Shown here: piece after piece, positions 1 to 13,100 of the stretch
Layout: every line of letters starts with the position of its first letter
Position numbering within the stretch: position 1 is the first letter of the stretch
From: Phylloscopus collybita
Lineage: Eukaryota; Chordata; Aves; Passeriformes; Phylloscopidae
Assembly: GCA_027886175.1 (NCBI GenBank)
Contig: JAJNNQ010000075.1
Span: forward strand, 909,001 to 973,000
DNA: 64,000 nucleotides
Reading direction: 5' to 3'
The notes under the pieces: generated by a model
What the model was told of the DNA's origin: nothing
Databases searched by the model: none
The model's input: only the letters and a program-made list of their open reading frames with translations
Translations under genes and position numbers: made by a program

Positions 1-42
1 ATTCCCTCCCCACCCAGGTGGGATAGCAAAAGCTGCACCCAC

Positions 43-167
43 CAGTGGAAGAAGACACCCAAGGTTTTGTTGGGAGGGAAGAACCGGCTGTCAAGGAAGT
101 AGAGCTGGTTGTAATATTCCATCAGGAGCTCCAATCCAGCCTCGTTGCGGCTTGGGGTGCGCATGGC
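43..167 (-). CDS. RHPN1: RHPN1 coding exon 6 (BRO1 domain)
   Basis: Encodes [20 protein letters not shown], then a Phe/Tyr-rich stretch to LGVFFHW. The donor splits the tryptophan codon after TG, as expected before the BRO1 YDSL segment. The acceptor is TTCCGGCAG, the donor GTGGGT. Later exons are outside the window. Confidence 0.93.
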
Positions 168-3100
168 CTGCCGGAATGGGAGAGGAGACACGGATGGGAA
201 AAGAGGAGGAAGCTCCCTGGGACAGGCTGAGAGCCCTTGGAGGATGACTGAGAGCTGGTAGTGTTCACCTGGAGAAGAGAAAGCTCCAGGGACAACTTAG
301 AGCCCCTTCCAGTGCCTGAAGGGGCTCCAGGAGAACTGGAGAGGGACTTGGGACAAGGGATGGAGGGACAGGACACAGGGAATGGCTTCCCACTGCCAGA
401 GGACAGGGTTAGAGGGGACATGGGAAAGGAATTCTTCCCAATATTCCATTGTGAAGGTGATGAGGCCCTGGAATGGAATTCCCAGAGAAGCTGTGGCTGC
501 CTGGTCCCTGGAAGTGTCCAGGTCCAGGTTGGATGAGGCTTGGAGGAGCCTGGGACAGTGAAAGGTGCCCCTGCCCATGGAAGAAGAAGGAATTGGATGA
601 TTTTTAAGAGCTTTTCCAACCCAAACCCATTCCATGATTCTGAGGTTCGTCCATAGGGAAAGTTTGAGTGCTGGGACACCCAAATGTGGAAGCAGCAGCC
701 TGGGAGTTGTGCTGGAAAAACTCATGGAAATTCTGATTTTATAAATCCTAGGGAATAAACAAGATTTTTATCCTGTTTCTCCCTTCCCAGACTGCTTTAA
801 ATTTCCTCTTCTCCAAGACCTTCCTGGAGACAGAAGTTGTTCAGCCTTGCTGGGGTGAATTAATACTCATAAATAATAATTGTACTATAAATTTTTTTTT
901 TGCTGCTCATTTGTAGGTCAGCAGGGCATTGAGGACAAGGAAAATTAACAATTCCTGTAATATTTTGGAACCTATAAACACAAGTCCAAGGTGCTCCAGC
1001 GTGGGAATGCTGCACCCTGAAATACAAGGATAAATATGGAATTTGGAGAAAGGATGATGGGAGACTCCCAAAGGAAATGTGGCATCTCCAAGGAGTGATC
1101 CTGGATAAGCCAAACTCTGGAAGCCAAGGGACACCAACCTGTCTCAGCTCCATGAATTCCTTGATTTCCTTTTCAAACAGGACACCCTCCTCCCCATAGT
1201 GTTCATTGATGAAATCCTGGATTTGGAAACAGGAGAAAATCCTGATTTATATGATTTAAAGGGAGATTTATGACAATTCCGTGTAAGAATTTTCCACTTC
1301 TGCCCACTAAGTGACCATCTCCTCCCTTTCCTGCTCTCCAGCACCTCCAGACCTTCATCTCCCTCTTTCCCATGTAAGTCCAGCTCCTCTCCATGAATTT
1401 ATTTTTTTGGCAGCTTTTCCAAATTGGAAAATGAATTTCAGCTGCTTCAGAACTGATTGATGGAACCCCAAAGCTCACCTTGAGTGGTACCAGCAAATCC
1501 AGCTCCTTGGTCTCCTTGAGTCCCAGAGGGATCATGGGAACGCTGATGGATTCACTGGAAGAAGACAAGAACCTGTTTGGTGGTTGGATTAAAGATCTTG
1601 GATGGATCCTGTGGGTTGGAGATTAAAAGGAAGCAGCTCCTTGCCCTGGGCTTGTGCTGATCCTATTAAGAGGCTGCACGTGGAAAAATGGCTCTTCCCA
1701 AAAAGGTTTGGGAATGGCAGCACAAGAGGAAAGGTGCAAAAAACCTCCCACTCCAAATCATCTTATTTTTCCAGCTCCTGCTTTTCAGAGGAATCCTGGA
1801 TATTGGGTGGGCAAGGCAAGAGCAAGCCCTCACCAAGACAACAGCCCCCTCTCATTATCCCCCCAAATTTCCGATAACTTGTTAATTAATCATTAACTGG
1901 GGAGGAAAAGAGGCAAAGGAAGTTATGAAAACCTGGAGAGCAAGGCAGGGAATTTGCACCCACATTCTCCTTGAAACAAACAGCTCCAGGAGCTATAATT
2001 AGTGCAGAAAGCCATTACTGCTCATTCCCTAACGAGAATTCCACTGGAGTCCAATGCCTGGAATAAACAAAGGGGTTTTTTGTTTGGCCTGGGCAGGGTT
2101 TAGGACTGTTGTTGCTGCTCCTGATTTCTTTTCAAACCAGGGCAAGCAAGTGGCAAATTGGGAAAACTGAGCATCCCTGACAGGGAATGTGCTTGGAAAA
2201 GCACGTGGATGGACACAGAAATGTGGAATCATGGAATGGTTTGGTTTGGAAGAGGCTTTAAAGATCATCCATTTTCACCCACTGCCATGGGCAGGGACAC
2301 CTTTCACAGGCCCAGGTTGCTCCAAACCCCATCCAGCCTGGCCCAGGACACTTCCAGGGATGGGACAGCCACAGTTTCTCTGGGAATTCCATCCCAGCCC
2401 CTCACCACCTTCACAGCCAAGATTTTCTTCCCAAAATCCCATCTAACCCTGCCTTCTGGCAGTGGGAAGCCATTCCCTGTGTCCTGTCCCTCCATTCCTT
2501 GTGCCAAGTCTCTCTCCAGCTCTCATGGAGCCCCTTTAGGCACTGGAAGGGGCTCCAAGTTCTCCCTGGATCCTTCTCTTCTCCAGGCTGGACATTCCCA
2601 GCTCTCCCAGCCTGGCTCCAGAGCAGAGGGGCTCCAGCCCTTGGAGCATCTCCATAGCTCCATCTGGACCTGCTCCAGCAGCTCCACATCCTTCTGCTGT
2701 TGGATCCCAGAGCTGGATGCAGAATTCCAGGTGGGGTCTCACCTGAGTAGGGCAGAGGGGCAGAATTCCCCCTTTCCTGCTGCCCATGCCGTGCAATGGG
2801 ACAGGGGGGATTTCTGGGATGTGAGTGCACATGGATGAGGCATTTCCAGCTTTTCATCCACCAACACCCCCAAATCCTTCTCCCCAGGGCTGCTCTCCAT
2901 CCCTTCACCCCCACAGCCTGGATTTGTGCTTGGAATTGCCCCGTCCCAGGTGCAGGATGTTGCACTTGGCTTTGCTGAACCTAACACGTTCATCTGGAGC
3001 TCATCCAGGTCCCTCTGGGTACTATCCCATCCCATCCCATCCCATCCCATCCCATCCCTCGGCCATGTCACCCACACAACACCTCACGTTGCCATCCAAC

Positions 3101-6100
3101 ACCATCCACTTCAGGGAGGGAAAAAAGGAGGAAAAAAATCCCAGCATCCCAGAATCATTTAGGCTGGAAAAGATCTCCAACATCACCGAGTCCAACCTGT
3201 GACCGATCCCACCCAGCCCAGAGCACTGAGTGCCACATCCAGTCATTTCTTGAGCACTTCCAGGTGTGGTGATTTCCAAACTATCCTGTTGGGAAGAGCT
3301 CTGGTGGGATTGTCAGGAAAGGGGGGCAGTATAAGGGAAGATGGTTCATTCTTCCCTATTCCTCCTGCTTTGGGACATCAGTGTCCAAAGGACACTTCAC
3401 CTATCCCAAAACATCCCAGTATCCCCTAGGAAAAGCTGACTTTTCTCTCCTTGCAGCTCTAGAAGGGAACCACTGACATTCCCAAGGGGAAAATTTTCCA
3501 GGAATTCTGGCCCATGCCCAAATCCTCCCCCTATCCTCCAGCCACCACTTTGTGGTCCCTGGCCATGGAAAGGTTTGGGTTGGAAGGGAACCTCTGAAGG
3601 TCATCCCAACCCTCGGCCATGGGACAGAGCAGAGAGGACAAGGCAAGGGCAGCCTTGCTCCTAGAAAAAATTCAATAACAGAGGGAAAAATGAAATCCCG
3701 AGGGAACAGGCTGCTCTTCCCAGACCCACCTGTCATTCTGATACACGTCCATGCTGCTGTTGAGCTCTTCCAGCTCCTCCTTCAGGAGCTGAAGGTTGGA
3801 GTTGACGTAGCTCAGCTCCAGAGCCACCGTTTCCTTCACCTTGTGGTTGCTGGTGGCCCTGCAAGAAACCAATGGGTCAGATTTGCTTCTTTTTATCCAT
3901 GAATTTATTTTTTCCACTCCAGACTCAGTTATCCAGCAGTGCATTCCATGGGCATTGAGCCCAACCTTCCCACAGGATTGTGCCTCTGGTTCTCCAGGTG
4001 ATGATGGAAAGGTTTGGGTGGGATGGGATCTCTGAGGGTCATCCCATTCCAACTCCTGCCATGGCACACCTCCCACTATCCCAGGTTGCTCCAAGCCTCA
4101 ACCAACCTGGACCTGGACACTTCCAGGGATGGGGCAGCCACAGCTTCTCTGGGAATTCTGTTCCAGCCCCTCACCACCCTCCCAGGGAAGAATTGCTTCC
4201 CAATATCCCACCTACCCCTGCCCTCTGGCAGTGGGAAGCCATTCCCTGCATCCTGTCCCTCCATCCCTTGTCCCAAGTCCTCTCCAGCTCTCCTGGAGCC
4301 CCTTTAGGCACTGGAAAGGTCTCCCTGGAGCCTTCTCTTCTCCAGGCTGGACATCCCCAGCTCTCCCAGCCTTTCAGGATGAGGGAAGTCAGAACATCCA
4401 GGTAGCGGCTGAGCCCAGGCAAAACTCACTGCACTGCTGCATCCAGGAATTCCTGCTCCAGAGCCACCTTCCCCTTGACATTCCTGCTTCACCTCCAGTG
4501 CAGCTTCAGCCTGGGCTGTGAGCAGTCCAGGTGCTCCCCCATCCCAAATAAATGGTGGGATTTCAGGAGGAAAAACTCATTTTTGGGTGCAAAGGATCCT
4601 TGTGGAAAATAAAGGATTTGTGAGCTCCTGCCCTCCCTTCCCTGTTCCTGGCAGGAGCTGTAAACACCAGGGATTGATTCCAGCTGTTCCCAGCAGGACA
4701 AGCTCCCAGGCCGATTATTCCCTGCTTATCTCCTCCAAAGGAAAGCAGGGAGAGATAAGGCAGAGCTGAAAGGGGCTCTGGCTGCTGAACCATGCTGGGA
4801 TCCAGGGAAAACAACACATGGATAAGCTCTGCTCCACCAGGAAACTGCTTCCCTCCAGCTTTGCCAGAGTATTGCCTTTGACGTGGATTTTTTAATGGAT
4901 TGAATCCTTCTGGGGCCTGCCCTGCCCTGGTTCAGGGCAGCAGAAGGAGCTCCAGGGTTTTTCTTTGGAAGTCTGGTGGTTCAGAGTCTCCTCCTGCCTC
5001 CCCTTTGCCGTTATTTTCCAAGAGCAAGGAATTTTTTGATTCTAAACAAACCACAAGCCAAACCACAGCACATCCAAAGGTCCCCGTGGCTGCTTCCATT
5101 GAAAAATCCTTCATCATTCCTGCAACTCCCCAGGCAGCATCACCCTATGTTTCCATACAAACCGGTGTTTAATCCCTATAAACCAGGATTTCATTCCTAT
5201 TTATCCCCCACACATCCCAAAGGGGGATAAATAGGAATGAAATCCTGGTTTAAAGGGATTTCATTCCTATTTAAAGGGTTTAAAGGGAGTTTTCCCTCCT
5301 TGTTCCCAGCTGCCAACTATTTCCTTGGCTCTCAGCAGGCCCCTGATTATTTTCCAGGTGTCTTAGCACCATTTCCAGGAGGATCTGCTCCATGATTTTG
5401 CCAGGAATCTGTTAGCAGGTAAAGTACCTGGGGTACTGGCAAGTGCCACATGCAGCAAATAATCCTGGAATGGCTTGGGTTGGAAAGGACCTTCAAAATC
5501 GTGGAATTCCACCCCTCTGCCATGGGCAGGGACACCTTCCATTATCTCAGGTGGCTTTGAGCTCTGTCCAGGGACACTTCCAGGGGCAGCTGTGGCTGGG
5601 AATTCCAGTCTAGGGCCTCACCACCCTCACAAGGAAGAATTCCTTCCCAACATCTCATCTAATCTTACCCTGTTCTAGTTTAAAGCCATTCCCTCTTGTC
5701 CTGTCCCTCCATCCCTTGTCCAAAGTCCCTCTCCAGCCGGGAAAGTTTCCTCTCCCTGCATGCAGACACTTTCCCACCATCCCAAACATTCGACTTTCCC
5801 ACTTCCTCAAGCCCGGGGAGATCCTGGAGAGCTGGAAATGTTGCAGCCCAAACCTTGACCTGCCACTCACAAGGGTGGAAAGAGAATCATGGGATGGTTT
5901 GGGTTGGAAAGGACCTTGAAGATCATGGAATTCCAACCCCCAACCAGGAGCAGGGACATCTTCCACTATCCCAGGTTGTTCCAAGCCCCATCCCACCCAG
6001 CCTTGGATACTGCCAGGGATCCAAGAGCAGCCACAGCTTCTCTGGGAATTCCATTCCAGCCCCTCACCACCCTCACAAGGAAGAATTCCTTCCCAGAATC

Positions 6101-7090
6101 CTATCTATCCCTGCCCTCTGGCAGTGGGAAGCCATTCTGTGTGTCCTGTCCTTCCATTCCTTGCCCAAAGTCCCTCTCCAGCTCTTCTGGAGCCCCTTTA
6201 AGCATTGGAAGGGGCTCTGAGATCTCCCTGGATCCTTCTTTTCTCCAGGCTGGACATTCCCAGCTCTCCCAAAATGGCTCCAGCCTTTGGAGCATCTCTG
6301 TGGCCTCCTCTGGATCTGCTCCAGCAGCTCCTGCTGTCGGACCCCAGAGCTGGATGCAGAATTCCAGGTGGGGGTCTCATCTGAGCAGGGAAGAGGGGCA
6401 GAATTCCCCTTTTCCCACTGCCAACACTGTGGGATGAGCCCAGCACACAGAGAATTTCTGGGATTTATTTTGTGATTTATTATTCTTTCTTTCCAAAAAC
6501 CTGGACATTTTTATCTCCCCCATTCCTCCACTCAATCCCAGTGTTTAAACAAGGAAGGAAAAAGTTTCCTCTGGCTCTTCCCATTTATTTACCCAGGAAA
6601 TAAATCCACTGAGCAAACAGCACATGGATTTTTTTTTCCCCAACACCTCATTCCTGCCAACTTTTCCAGGAAAAGACATGGAAAGGCTGAACAGGATTAT
6701 TTTTTCCAAGCATTGGAGTAGTTTGCTTTTAAACATAAAGGCAAAATCCCAGGAAATTCAGCTCCAAACTGCTCCAGGCTGGAACAATCCACAGCTTTAT
6801 TTCCATCAGCACCAGGCTAGAGATCCAAAGGAATTTTATCCACGCACCACAAATCTTTAATTTTGAGGCAATAACCTTTAGACTTGCAACATAATCCCCC
6901 CCCACCTCCTCCTCCTTTAATTTCAAGCTTGATTATTCCTTTTTCTACCCCCCTCCCTGGCTTTCCCAAGTTTCATAAGCCTGGAGCACCGGAATGCCGA
7001 GAAATCAACTTTATTGCTGCTCAGCTGGATTTGTGGGAGGGCAGGAGGGAGGGGAAGTGGCTCCTCCAAAGGACACCCAAAGTGCTGAGC

Positions 7091-7141
<51 letters not shown>

Positions 7142-10100
7142 AGCCCCCTGAGTGCATTTCCCTGATAATTAAGATGTGTTTTGCATCCTGTTTTCCCTCA
7201 CTCCCCCTTCCCACAGCTCCAATTCCAACCAAAACCAGGCTGGTTTCTGCTGAGCCAGCACATTTCCTTTTTTTTTTTTTGGTTTTTTTTGTTTTGTTTC
7301 GTTTTGTTTTGTTTTTAAGTATAACACAGGAGAGGCAGGAGTTGGGATTCCGTGGCTTTTTTTTTTTTTTTTCCTTAATTAAATGAGGCACAGCAGCGTG
7401 GATGGAGCAGTGGGATCTCATCCCCCAGGAAAACACTATTTTTTTTATGGATCAACCATTATCCCCTTCCTCCAGGTGCAACAGGAACACTCCACTGGTG
7501 TTGAATCATTCCAGTTTGCAAGTGGAAAGTTGCTTTTATTTGATTTTATTTGGGATAAAAGCAATCAACAAGTAGGTAAAATATTGCCCAAAAAATTGTA
7601 TTTTTAATACTTTATGGAATTTATGGAATTTTTTATATTAAAAAAAAAAAGATTTATGGAATTTTGCCTGCCCAGCCTAGATTGTGCTCCAAAATATTAA
7701 GGAAAAAATGAAATAAACACAAAATATGCTAAAAAAAGTTGTCCTTGGTATAAAATTCCTGTGGATGTGGCACTTGGGGACAAGTGGTGGCATTGGCAGT
7801 GCTGGGAGAACAGCTGGACTCAGTCCTGAAGGGATTTTCTGACCTATTTATGATTCTAAAGCTGGATTTCATGGAATGGTTTGGGGTGGATCTTCAGAAA
7901 CCTCCAGTTCCACCCCCTGCCTTGGGCAGGGACTTTTCCTTATCCCAGGTTGCTCCAAGCCCCATCCAACCGGGACTTGGACACCTCCAGGGATCCAGGG
8001 GAGCCACAACTTCTCCGGGAACTCCATTCCAGGGCCTCACCACCTTCACAGCCAAGATTTCTTTCCCAATATCCCATCTATCCCTGCCCTCTGGCAGTGG
8101 GAAGCCATTCCCTGTGTCCTGTCCCTCCATCCCTTGTCCCAAGTCCCTCTCCAGCTCTCCTGGAGCCCCTTCAGGCACTGGAAGGAGCTCTGACGTCTCC
8201 CTGGAGCCTTCTCTTCTCCAGGCTGGACATTCCCAGCTCCCATCCTGGTTCCAGAGCAGAGGGTCTCCAACCCTTTGGACATCTGGACTCACTCCAACAG
8301 CTCCACATCTGTTGGATCCACTTGTTGGGTTTTCAGGCTGGAGCTCTGCATTCCAAGCCCAACCTCAGCCCCAAATTCATTCCCATTATCCCATCTGCTC
8401 CCATCCTGCTCTCTTAACCATCTTCCGCCAGCTGAATCTTGGATATCAGGACTCTATTCCTGCCTCCCCAACCAAATTCCAGAGCCGGGGGGACGCTCAG
8501 GGGCATCAGGACTCACCGGAAGAGGTTCTCTGCTCCCGCTCTCATCCTCATTTCCTTGTTGATCTGCTGGTTGATCCGGGCCCGGCGGTGCTGCAGTTTG
8601 CTGCGCTGGGTCTGGGCAAAGGGGTCACAGCCCTGCTGAGAGACAAGGGCAGGGTCTCATCCCAGATCCACACTTTGGGATTCAAAAAGCCCATCAGTTC
8701 CATGAATTGTGCACTTTCAGGGCTCCAGAGTCACGGAGTGCTTTAGGTTGGAAGGGAATTGAAAGATCATGATATTCTACCCCTTGCCATGGGCAGGGAC
8801 ATCTTCCTCTGTCCCAGGTTGCTCCAACCTTGGACACTTCCAGGGATCCAGGGGCAGCCACAGCTTTTCTGGGAATTCCATTCCAGGGCCTCCCCACCCT
8901 CACAAGGAAGAATCCCCTCCCCAGATCCCCTCTAACCTTACTCTATTCCAGTTTAAAGCCATTCCCTGTGTCCTGTCCCGCCATCCCTTTTCCAAAGTCC
9001 CTCTCCAGCTCTCCTGGAGCCCCTTTAGGCTCTGGAAGGGGCTCCGAGGTCTCCCTGGAGCCTTCTCTTCTCCAGGCTGGACATTCCCAGCTCTCCCAGC
9101 CTGGCTCCAGAGCAGAGGGGCTCCAGCCCTTGGAGCATCTCTGTGTCTTCCTCTGGATCTGCTCCAGGAGCTCCACATCCTTCTGCAGCTGGAGCCCACA
9201 GCTGGATGCAGAATTCTGCAGAATTCCACCTGAGCTGGGCAGAGGGGCAGAATTCCCCTTTTCCTGCTGCCCACACTGTGGGATGAGCCCAGGACACTGG
9301 GAATTTCTGGGATGTGAGCACACGTGGCTGGGTCACATTGAGTTTCTCACCCCCCAGACCTTGTTCTGCCCTCGGAATAATCATTTCATTCCCCAATCCC
9401 ACCTGTTCCCAACAGAGATTTCTTCCCCTGAGCTCTTCCCAAACCCGGCCCTGAAGATGAATTCCACATCCCCTTCCCAGGCTCTGGACATGAGCCAAGA
9501 TCCAGGGGGGCTGGACATGAGCTCAGGATGATCCCCAAAGCTCAGGAAGAAATGTGATGCCGAGGGCATCTCCGGGATATGGAGCAGAGGGAGTCAGGAG
9601 TTCAGGGGGATGCAGGAACGAGGGGGCACACGGCACTAAATTGATTCCACCCTTTCCGCGGCTCCCGCTTGGAATTCCTGCAGACAGGGAAAACATGTTG
9701 AATTCCTGACTTCAGGAAATAGCAGCCACCAAATTTCCCTCTGGCTCACAGGGTTATTATGGGATGCCTCAGGCAATGGGGCTGCCATGAGGAGTGTCCC
9801 TGAATCCAGGGCCTTAAAAGCTCTGTCCGAGTGGGGATGATTCCCATTGTGCAATGGATGATTTAGAGGCATGGAATGAGCCTCTGGAAGATCCAAACAA
9901 ACAATCTCTGGTTGGGAAGGCACAAAGCTGGGAAGATCGATAGAAACATCATTCCATCAGGAACAACCAGGCCCCATCTGCAGGAGCTCCTGGAGCATGA
10001 CAGAAATGTTGTAATTCCAAAAATCCCGGAGCAAGAAGGAAAACCTGGCTCCACGAAAGCATAAAAGTTTAAGAGCATGGAAAGTTTTGAGCCTGCAAGG

Positions 10101-13100
10101 CATGGGAAGATCCCAAAATCATGGAATGGTTTGGGTTGGAAGAGACCTTAAGGATCATCTCATTCCAACACCTGCCCTGGCACAGGTCTCCCAGAGAAGT
10201 TGTGGATGCCCCTGGAATTGTTCCAGGCCAGGCTGGATGGGGCTTGGAGCAAGCTGGGATAGTGAGAGGTGCCCCTGCCCATGTTATGAGAGGATCTTTA
10301 TTGTCCCTTCCAACAGAGATCATTCCGTAATTCCATGGAATGCTTGATCACATCTCTGGTGGGACCTGGCAAGGAGGAAATGGAAAATTTTGCATTTCCA
10401 TGGGCTCCAGCCTCCTTAAAATTAATTTCTCATATTTGAAGCCCACCGAGCGCTGCTTCCTTTGGAAAAGGGTCTGGGATTAGCATTGGGATTTTCATTT
10501 AAGGGAAAGATTGAAGCTCCTAATTGGTTCCTTGGAGACTGAGAAATCAGAGTGACACCAGCTGGTCCATAAATCTGTGGGATTAATCAGTGATCCATGA
10601 ATTTGATGGAAGGAACAAGCTGGAAGCATAAGATCCCAATTGCTCTGGAAAAGCAGTGGGATTTGAGGAAAACACCCCAATAGCTGCATAAATCTCGGGT
10701 CTGAAACACTCAGGAGCAAATAGAGGAAAGTTTGATCCAGAATTGTCACTTCTGGATTTGTCCTGGGGGGAATCCACCCACCTTGTTGGCTCCCTAGGGG
10801 GAAAAAAAAAATCTAGGAATTAAGAGGAAAAAGCAGAAAGCATCAGGAAATCAAGCCAAGATGTAAAGAGAAGGAGCTCATTAAAATTTCAAGGTTTAAT
10901 TTCAAATTTCAAGATGAGATCTCTGAGAGCTTGACAGATTCAGAGACAAACACATGCAAATACACCCAAATATATGCAAATGAGACAGTTCCAGGCTCCC
11001 TCTCTGTGCCTCCAGAGCCACAGAAATCCACGCAAAGCTCAACAGGTGGGAACTTTCTCTTCTCCGACTCCCAGCTCTTCCCGCAAATTCCAGCACCCTG
11101 GAGTTCGTTTCGCATCTGGCAAAGGTTTGTTTTGAAGTAGCACGAGGATTTTAAGGGAATTTCTGTGGGGAAAAGGAGTGAAAGGCACCTGGAGACACAG
11201 GGAAGAGCAGGTGGGACGATGGAAAAGGAACAAGTAGAAGGATTATCCAAACCCAAAACAAAGATCACTGTCTGGAGGGAAGGCACCCGTAATGAAGGAA
11301 GGGGTGGGATGCAGAAGACACTGGGATGGCTCCACAAGATATTCCAGGAGGGTTAAAACCTCTTCCCTGCAGGAGCCATAAAAGGATTTAGCAAATTGAT
11401 TTGACTTCTCCTGCTGGGAAGCACTAAAGCTGTTCGTGGGGTGGTGAGGGTTTTGGTTTTTTTCCTGGCTTCTCCATCAGATTTAATGGGATAAGTTCTC
11501 AATCCCTATCCAGGCTTCTAAGGCAGCAGCAAAAAGGTGCTGGAAAAGCGGGAGCCCCTGTTATAAACCCAAAGCCTTGTGAGGTTAAGCCAGGAATTCA
11601 AGATCAAGGATTTCCTGGGATCTTCACACGTTTTGTTTTTCCTCAGCATCTATGAGGCCGGCACAGTGCAGGAACATGAGATTGCTGCGCATCTTCCCTC
11701 AGGAGGCTCTGCCCTGATCCCACAAAACCATCCCTGGCTTGCATGGATCGACGGAAACATCATTCCATCAGGAACAACCAGGCCCCATCTGCAGGAGCTC
11801 CTGGAGCATCACAGAAACGTTGTAATTCCACAAATCCTGGAGCAAGGAGGGAATTTGGCTCCACGAAAGTATAAAAGGTCACCTTTAAATCCAAATATGA
11901 ATGAGGAAAATAAGGAGTCAAGGGAAGAGCACTCGACCTTCCAACAGCTCAAAGGATCCCAAACCTTTCCCTGTCCGAATTCCAGCTGGAAACTAAGAAG
12001 CAAAGAATGAGTTTCCAGGGATTTAAACATGATTTACATAAAGGGGGGAAAAAAACCAATCCCACCAAAATCCCACTGTTGGGTTCCAAAAGGGATTTTC
12101 CTCGCTGAATTCTTCTTTGCTCAAGCTCTCAAGGTCACCCCTGTAAGGTCAGAAGAAAGAGGGGCTCTTTCATCCAGGCTTTGGGGTGCACCTGGGGACA
12201 CCTGGAAAAGGGAATTTGGGGGGTTTAAGAAGTGGCTTTGGAGATAATCAGACTTTTCCTTCCTGGTTTAAAGGTTTTAAAGGAAGAACGAGCACAGAAC
12301 TCCGGAGGAGCCACGGGAGCAGCAGCTTTTGTTTGTACACAGGGAAGGATGGATTAGAAATCCATGAAAATGAGCGAGGTGTGGCCAGCCCTGACATTTA
12401 TCACCTGTGACAAAGCAGGGTTAGGGTCAGGAATTGGACTCTGTGATCCCAATGAGTCCATTCCAACTGATATCCTATGATTTTATTGGAAAAAGGGTCT
12501 TTAGGCCCAGAAAAATCAGTGGAAACCCCTCTGTGTTCCACCCTCACATGGAAGTGACAATGGAACCAAAAATCCTCATCCAGGCTCCCCACATCAGACA
12601 AAAAAAAAAAGATTCCACAAGATCATTTTCCAGAGGAAATCCATGACCAACAGCTCCCCTCTGAGGGACATGAAGGATTCTCCAGCCTTATCTTTGCAGG
12701 GAATGACTCAAGGGGATTTTCACTTCCAGCCACCTCTCCCAGTTCCAGAGGGCTCATCCAGGGCAGCAATTAGCAGCCCTCGGGGAATGTTTGCTCAAGG
12801 GTGGATTTTGAACTTCCCACCCCCAGGAGATGAAGCCTTGGGTGGCTCCTGGGTGGCAGCCACACCCTGAGAGTGATTTGTGACCTCAGTGACAAAAACA
12901 AGGCCCCGAAGCCTCCCTGTTTTCCAGCACAAGGGAAAAACTGAATCACCCAGAGGGAGAGGTGGAAGCCAGTGAGTCCAAAAGGTAATTCTGTGACAAA
13001 GGGATGGTTTATGCTCCTTTGTAGCTGGAAGCAACAGAGGAAAAGGAAGGATATTAAGGATTTTAAGTGAAACTGAAGGATATCAAGTGAAATGTGGGAA

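Noticed and set aside
7095..7139. Poly(A) run as the tail of a processed pseudogene
   Set aside because: The sequence upstream shows no recognisable coding relic or target-site duplication.
7784..8746. 320-codon plus-strand open frame
   Set aside because: It runs through an antisense CR1 copy and then across RHPN1 exon 2 on the wrong strand.
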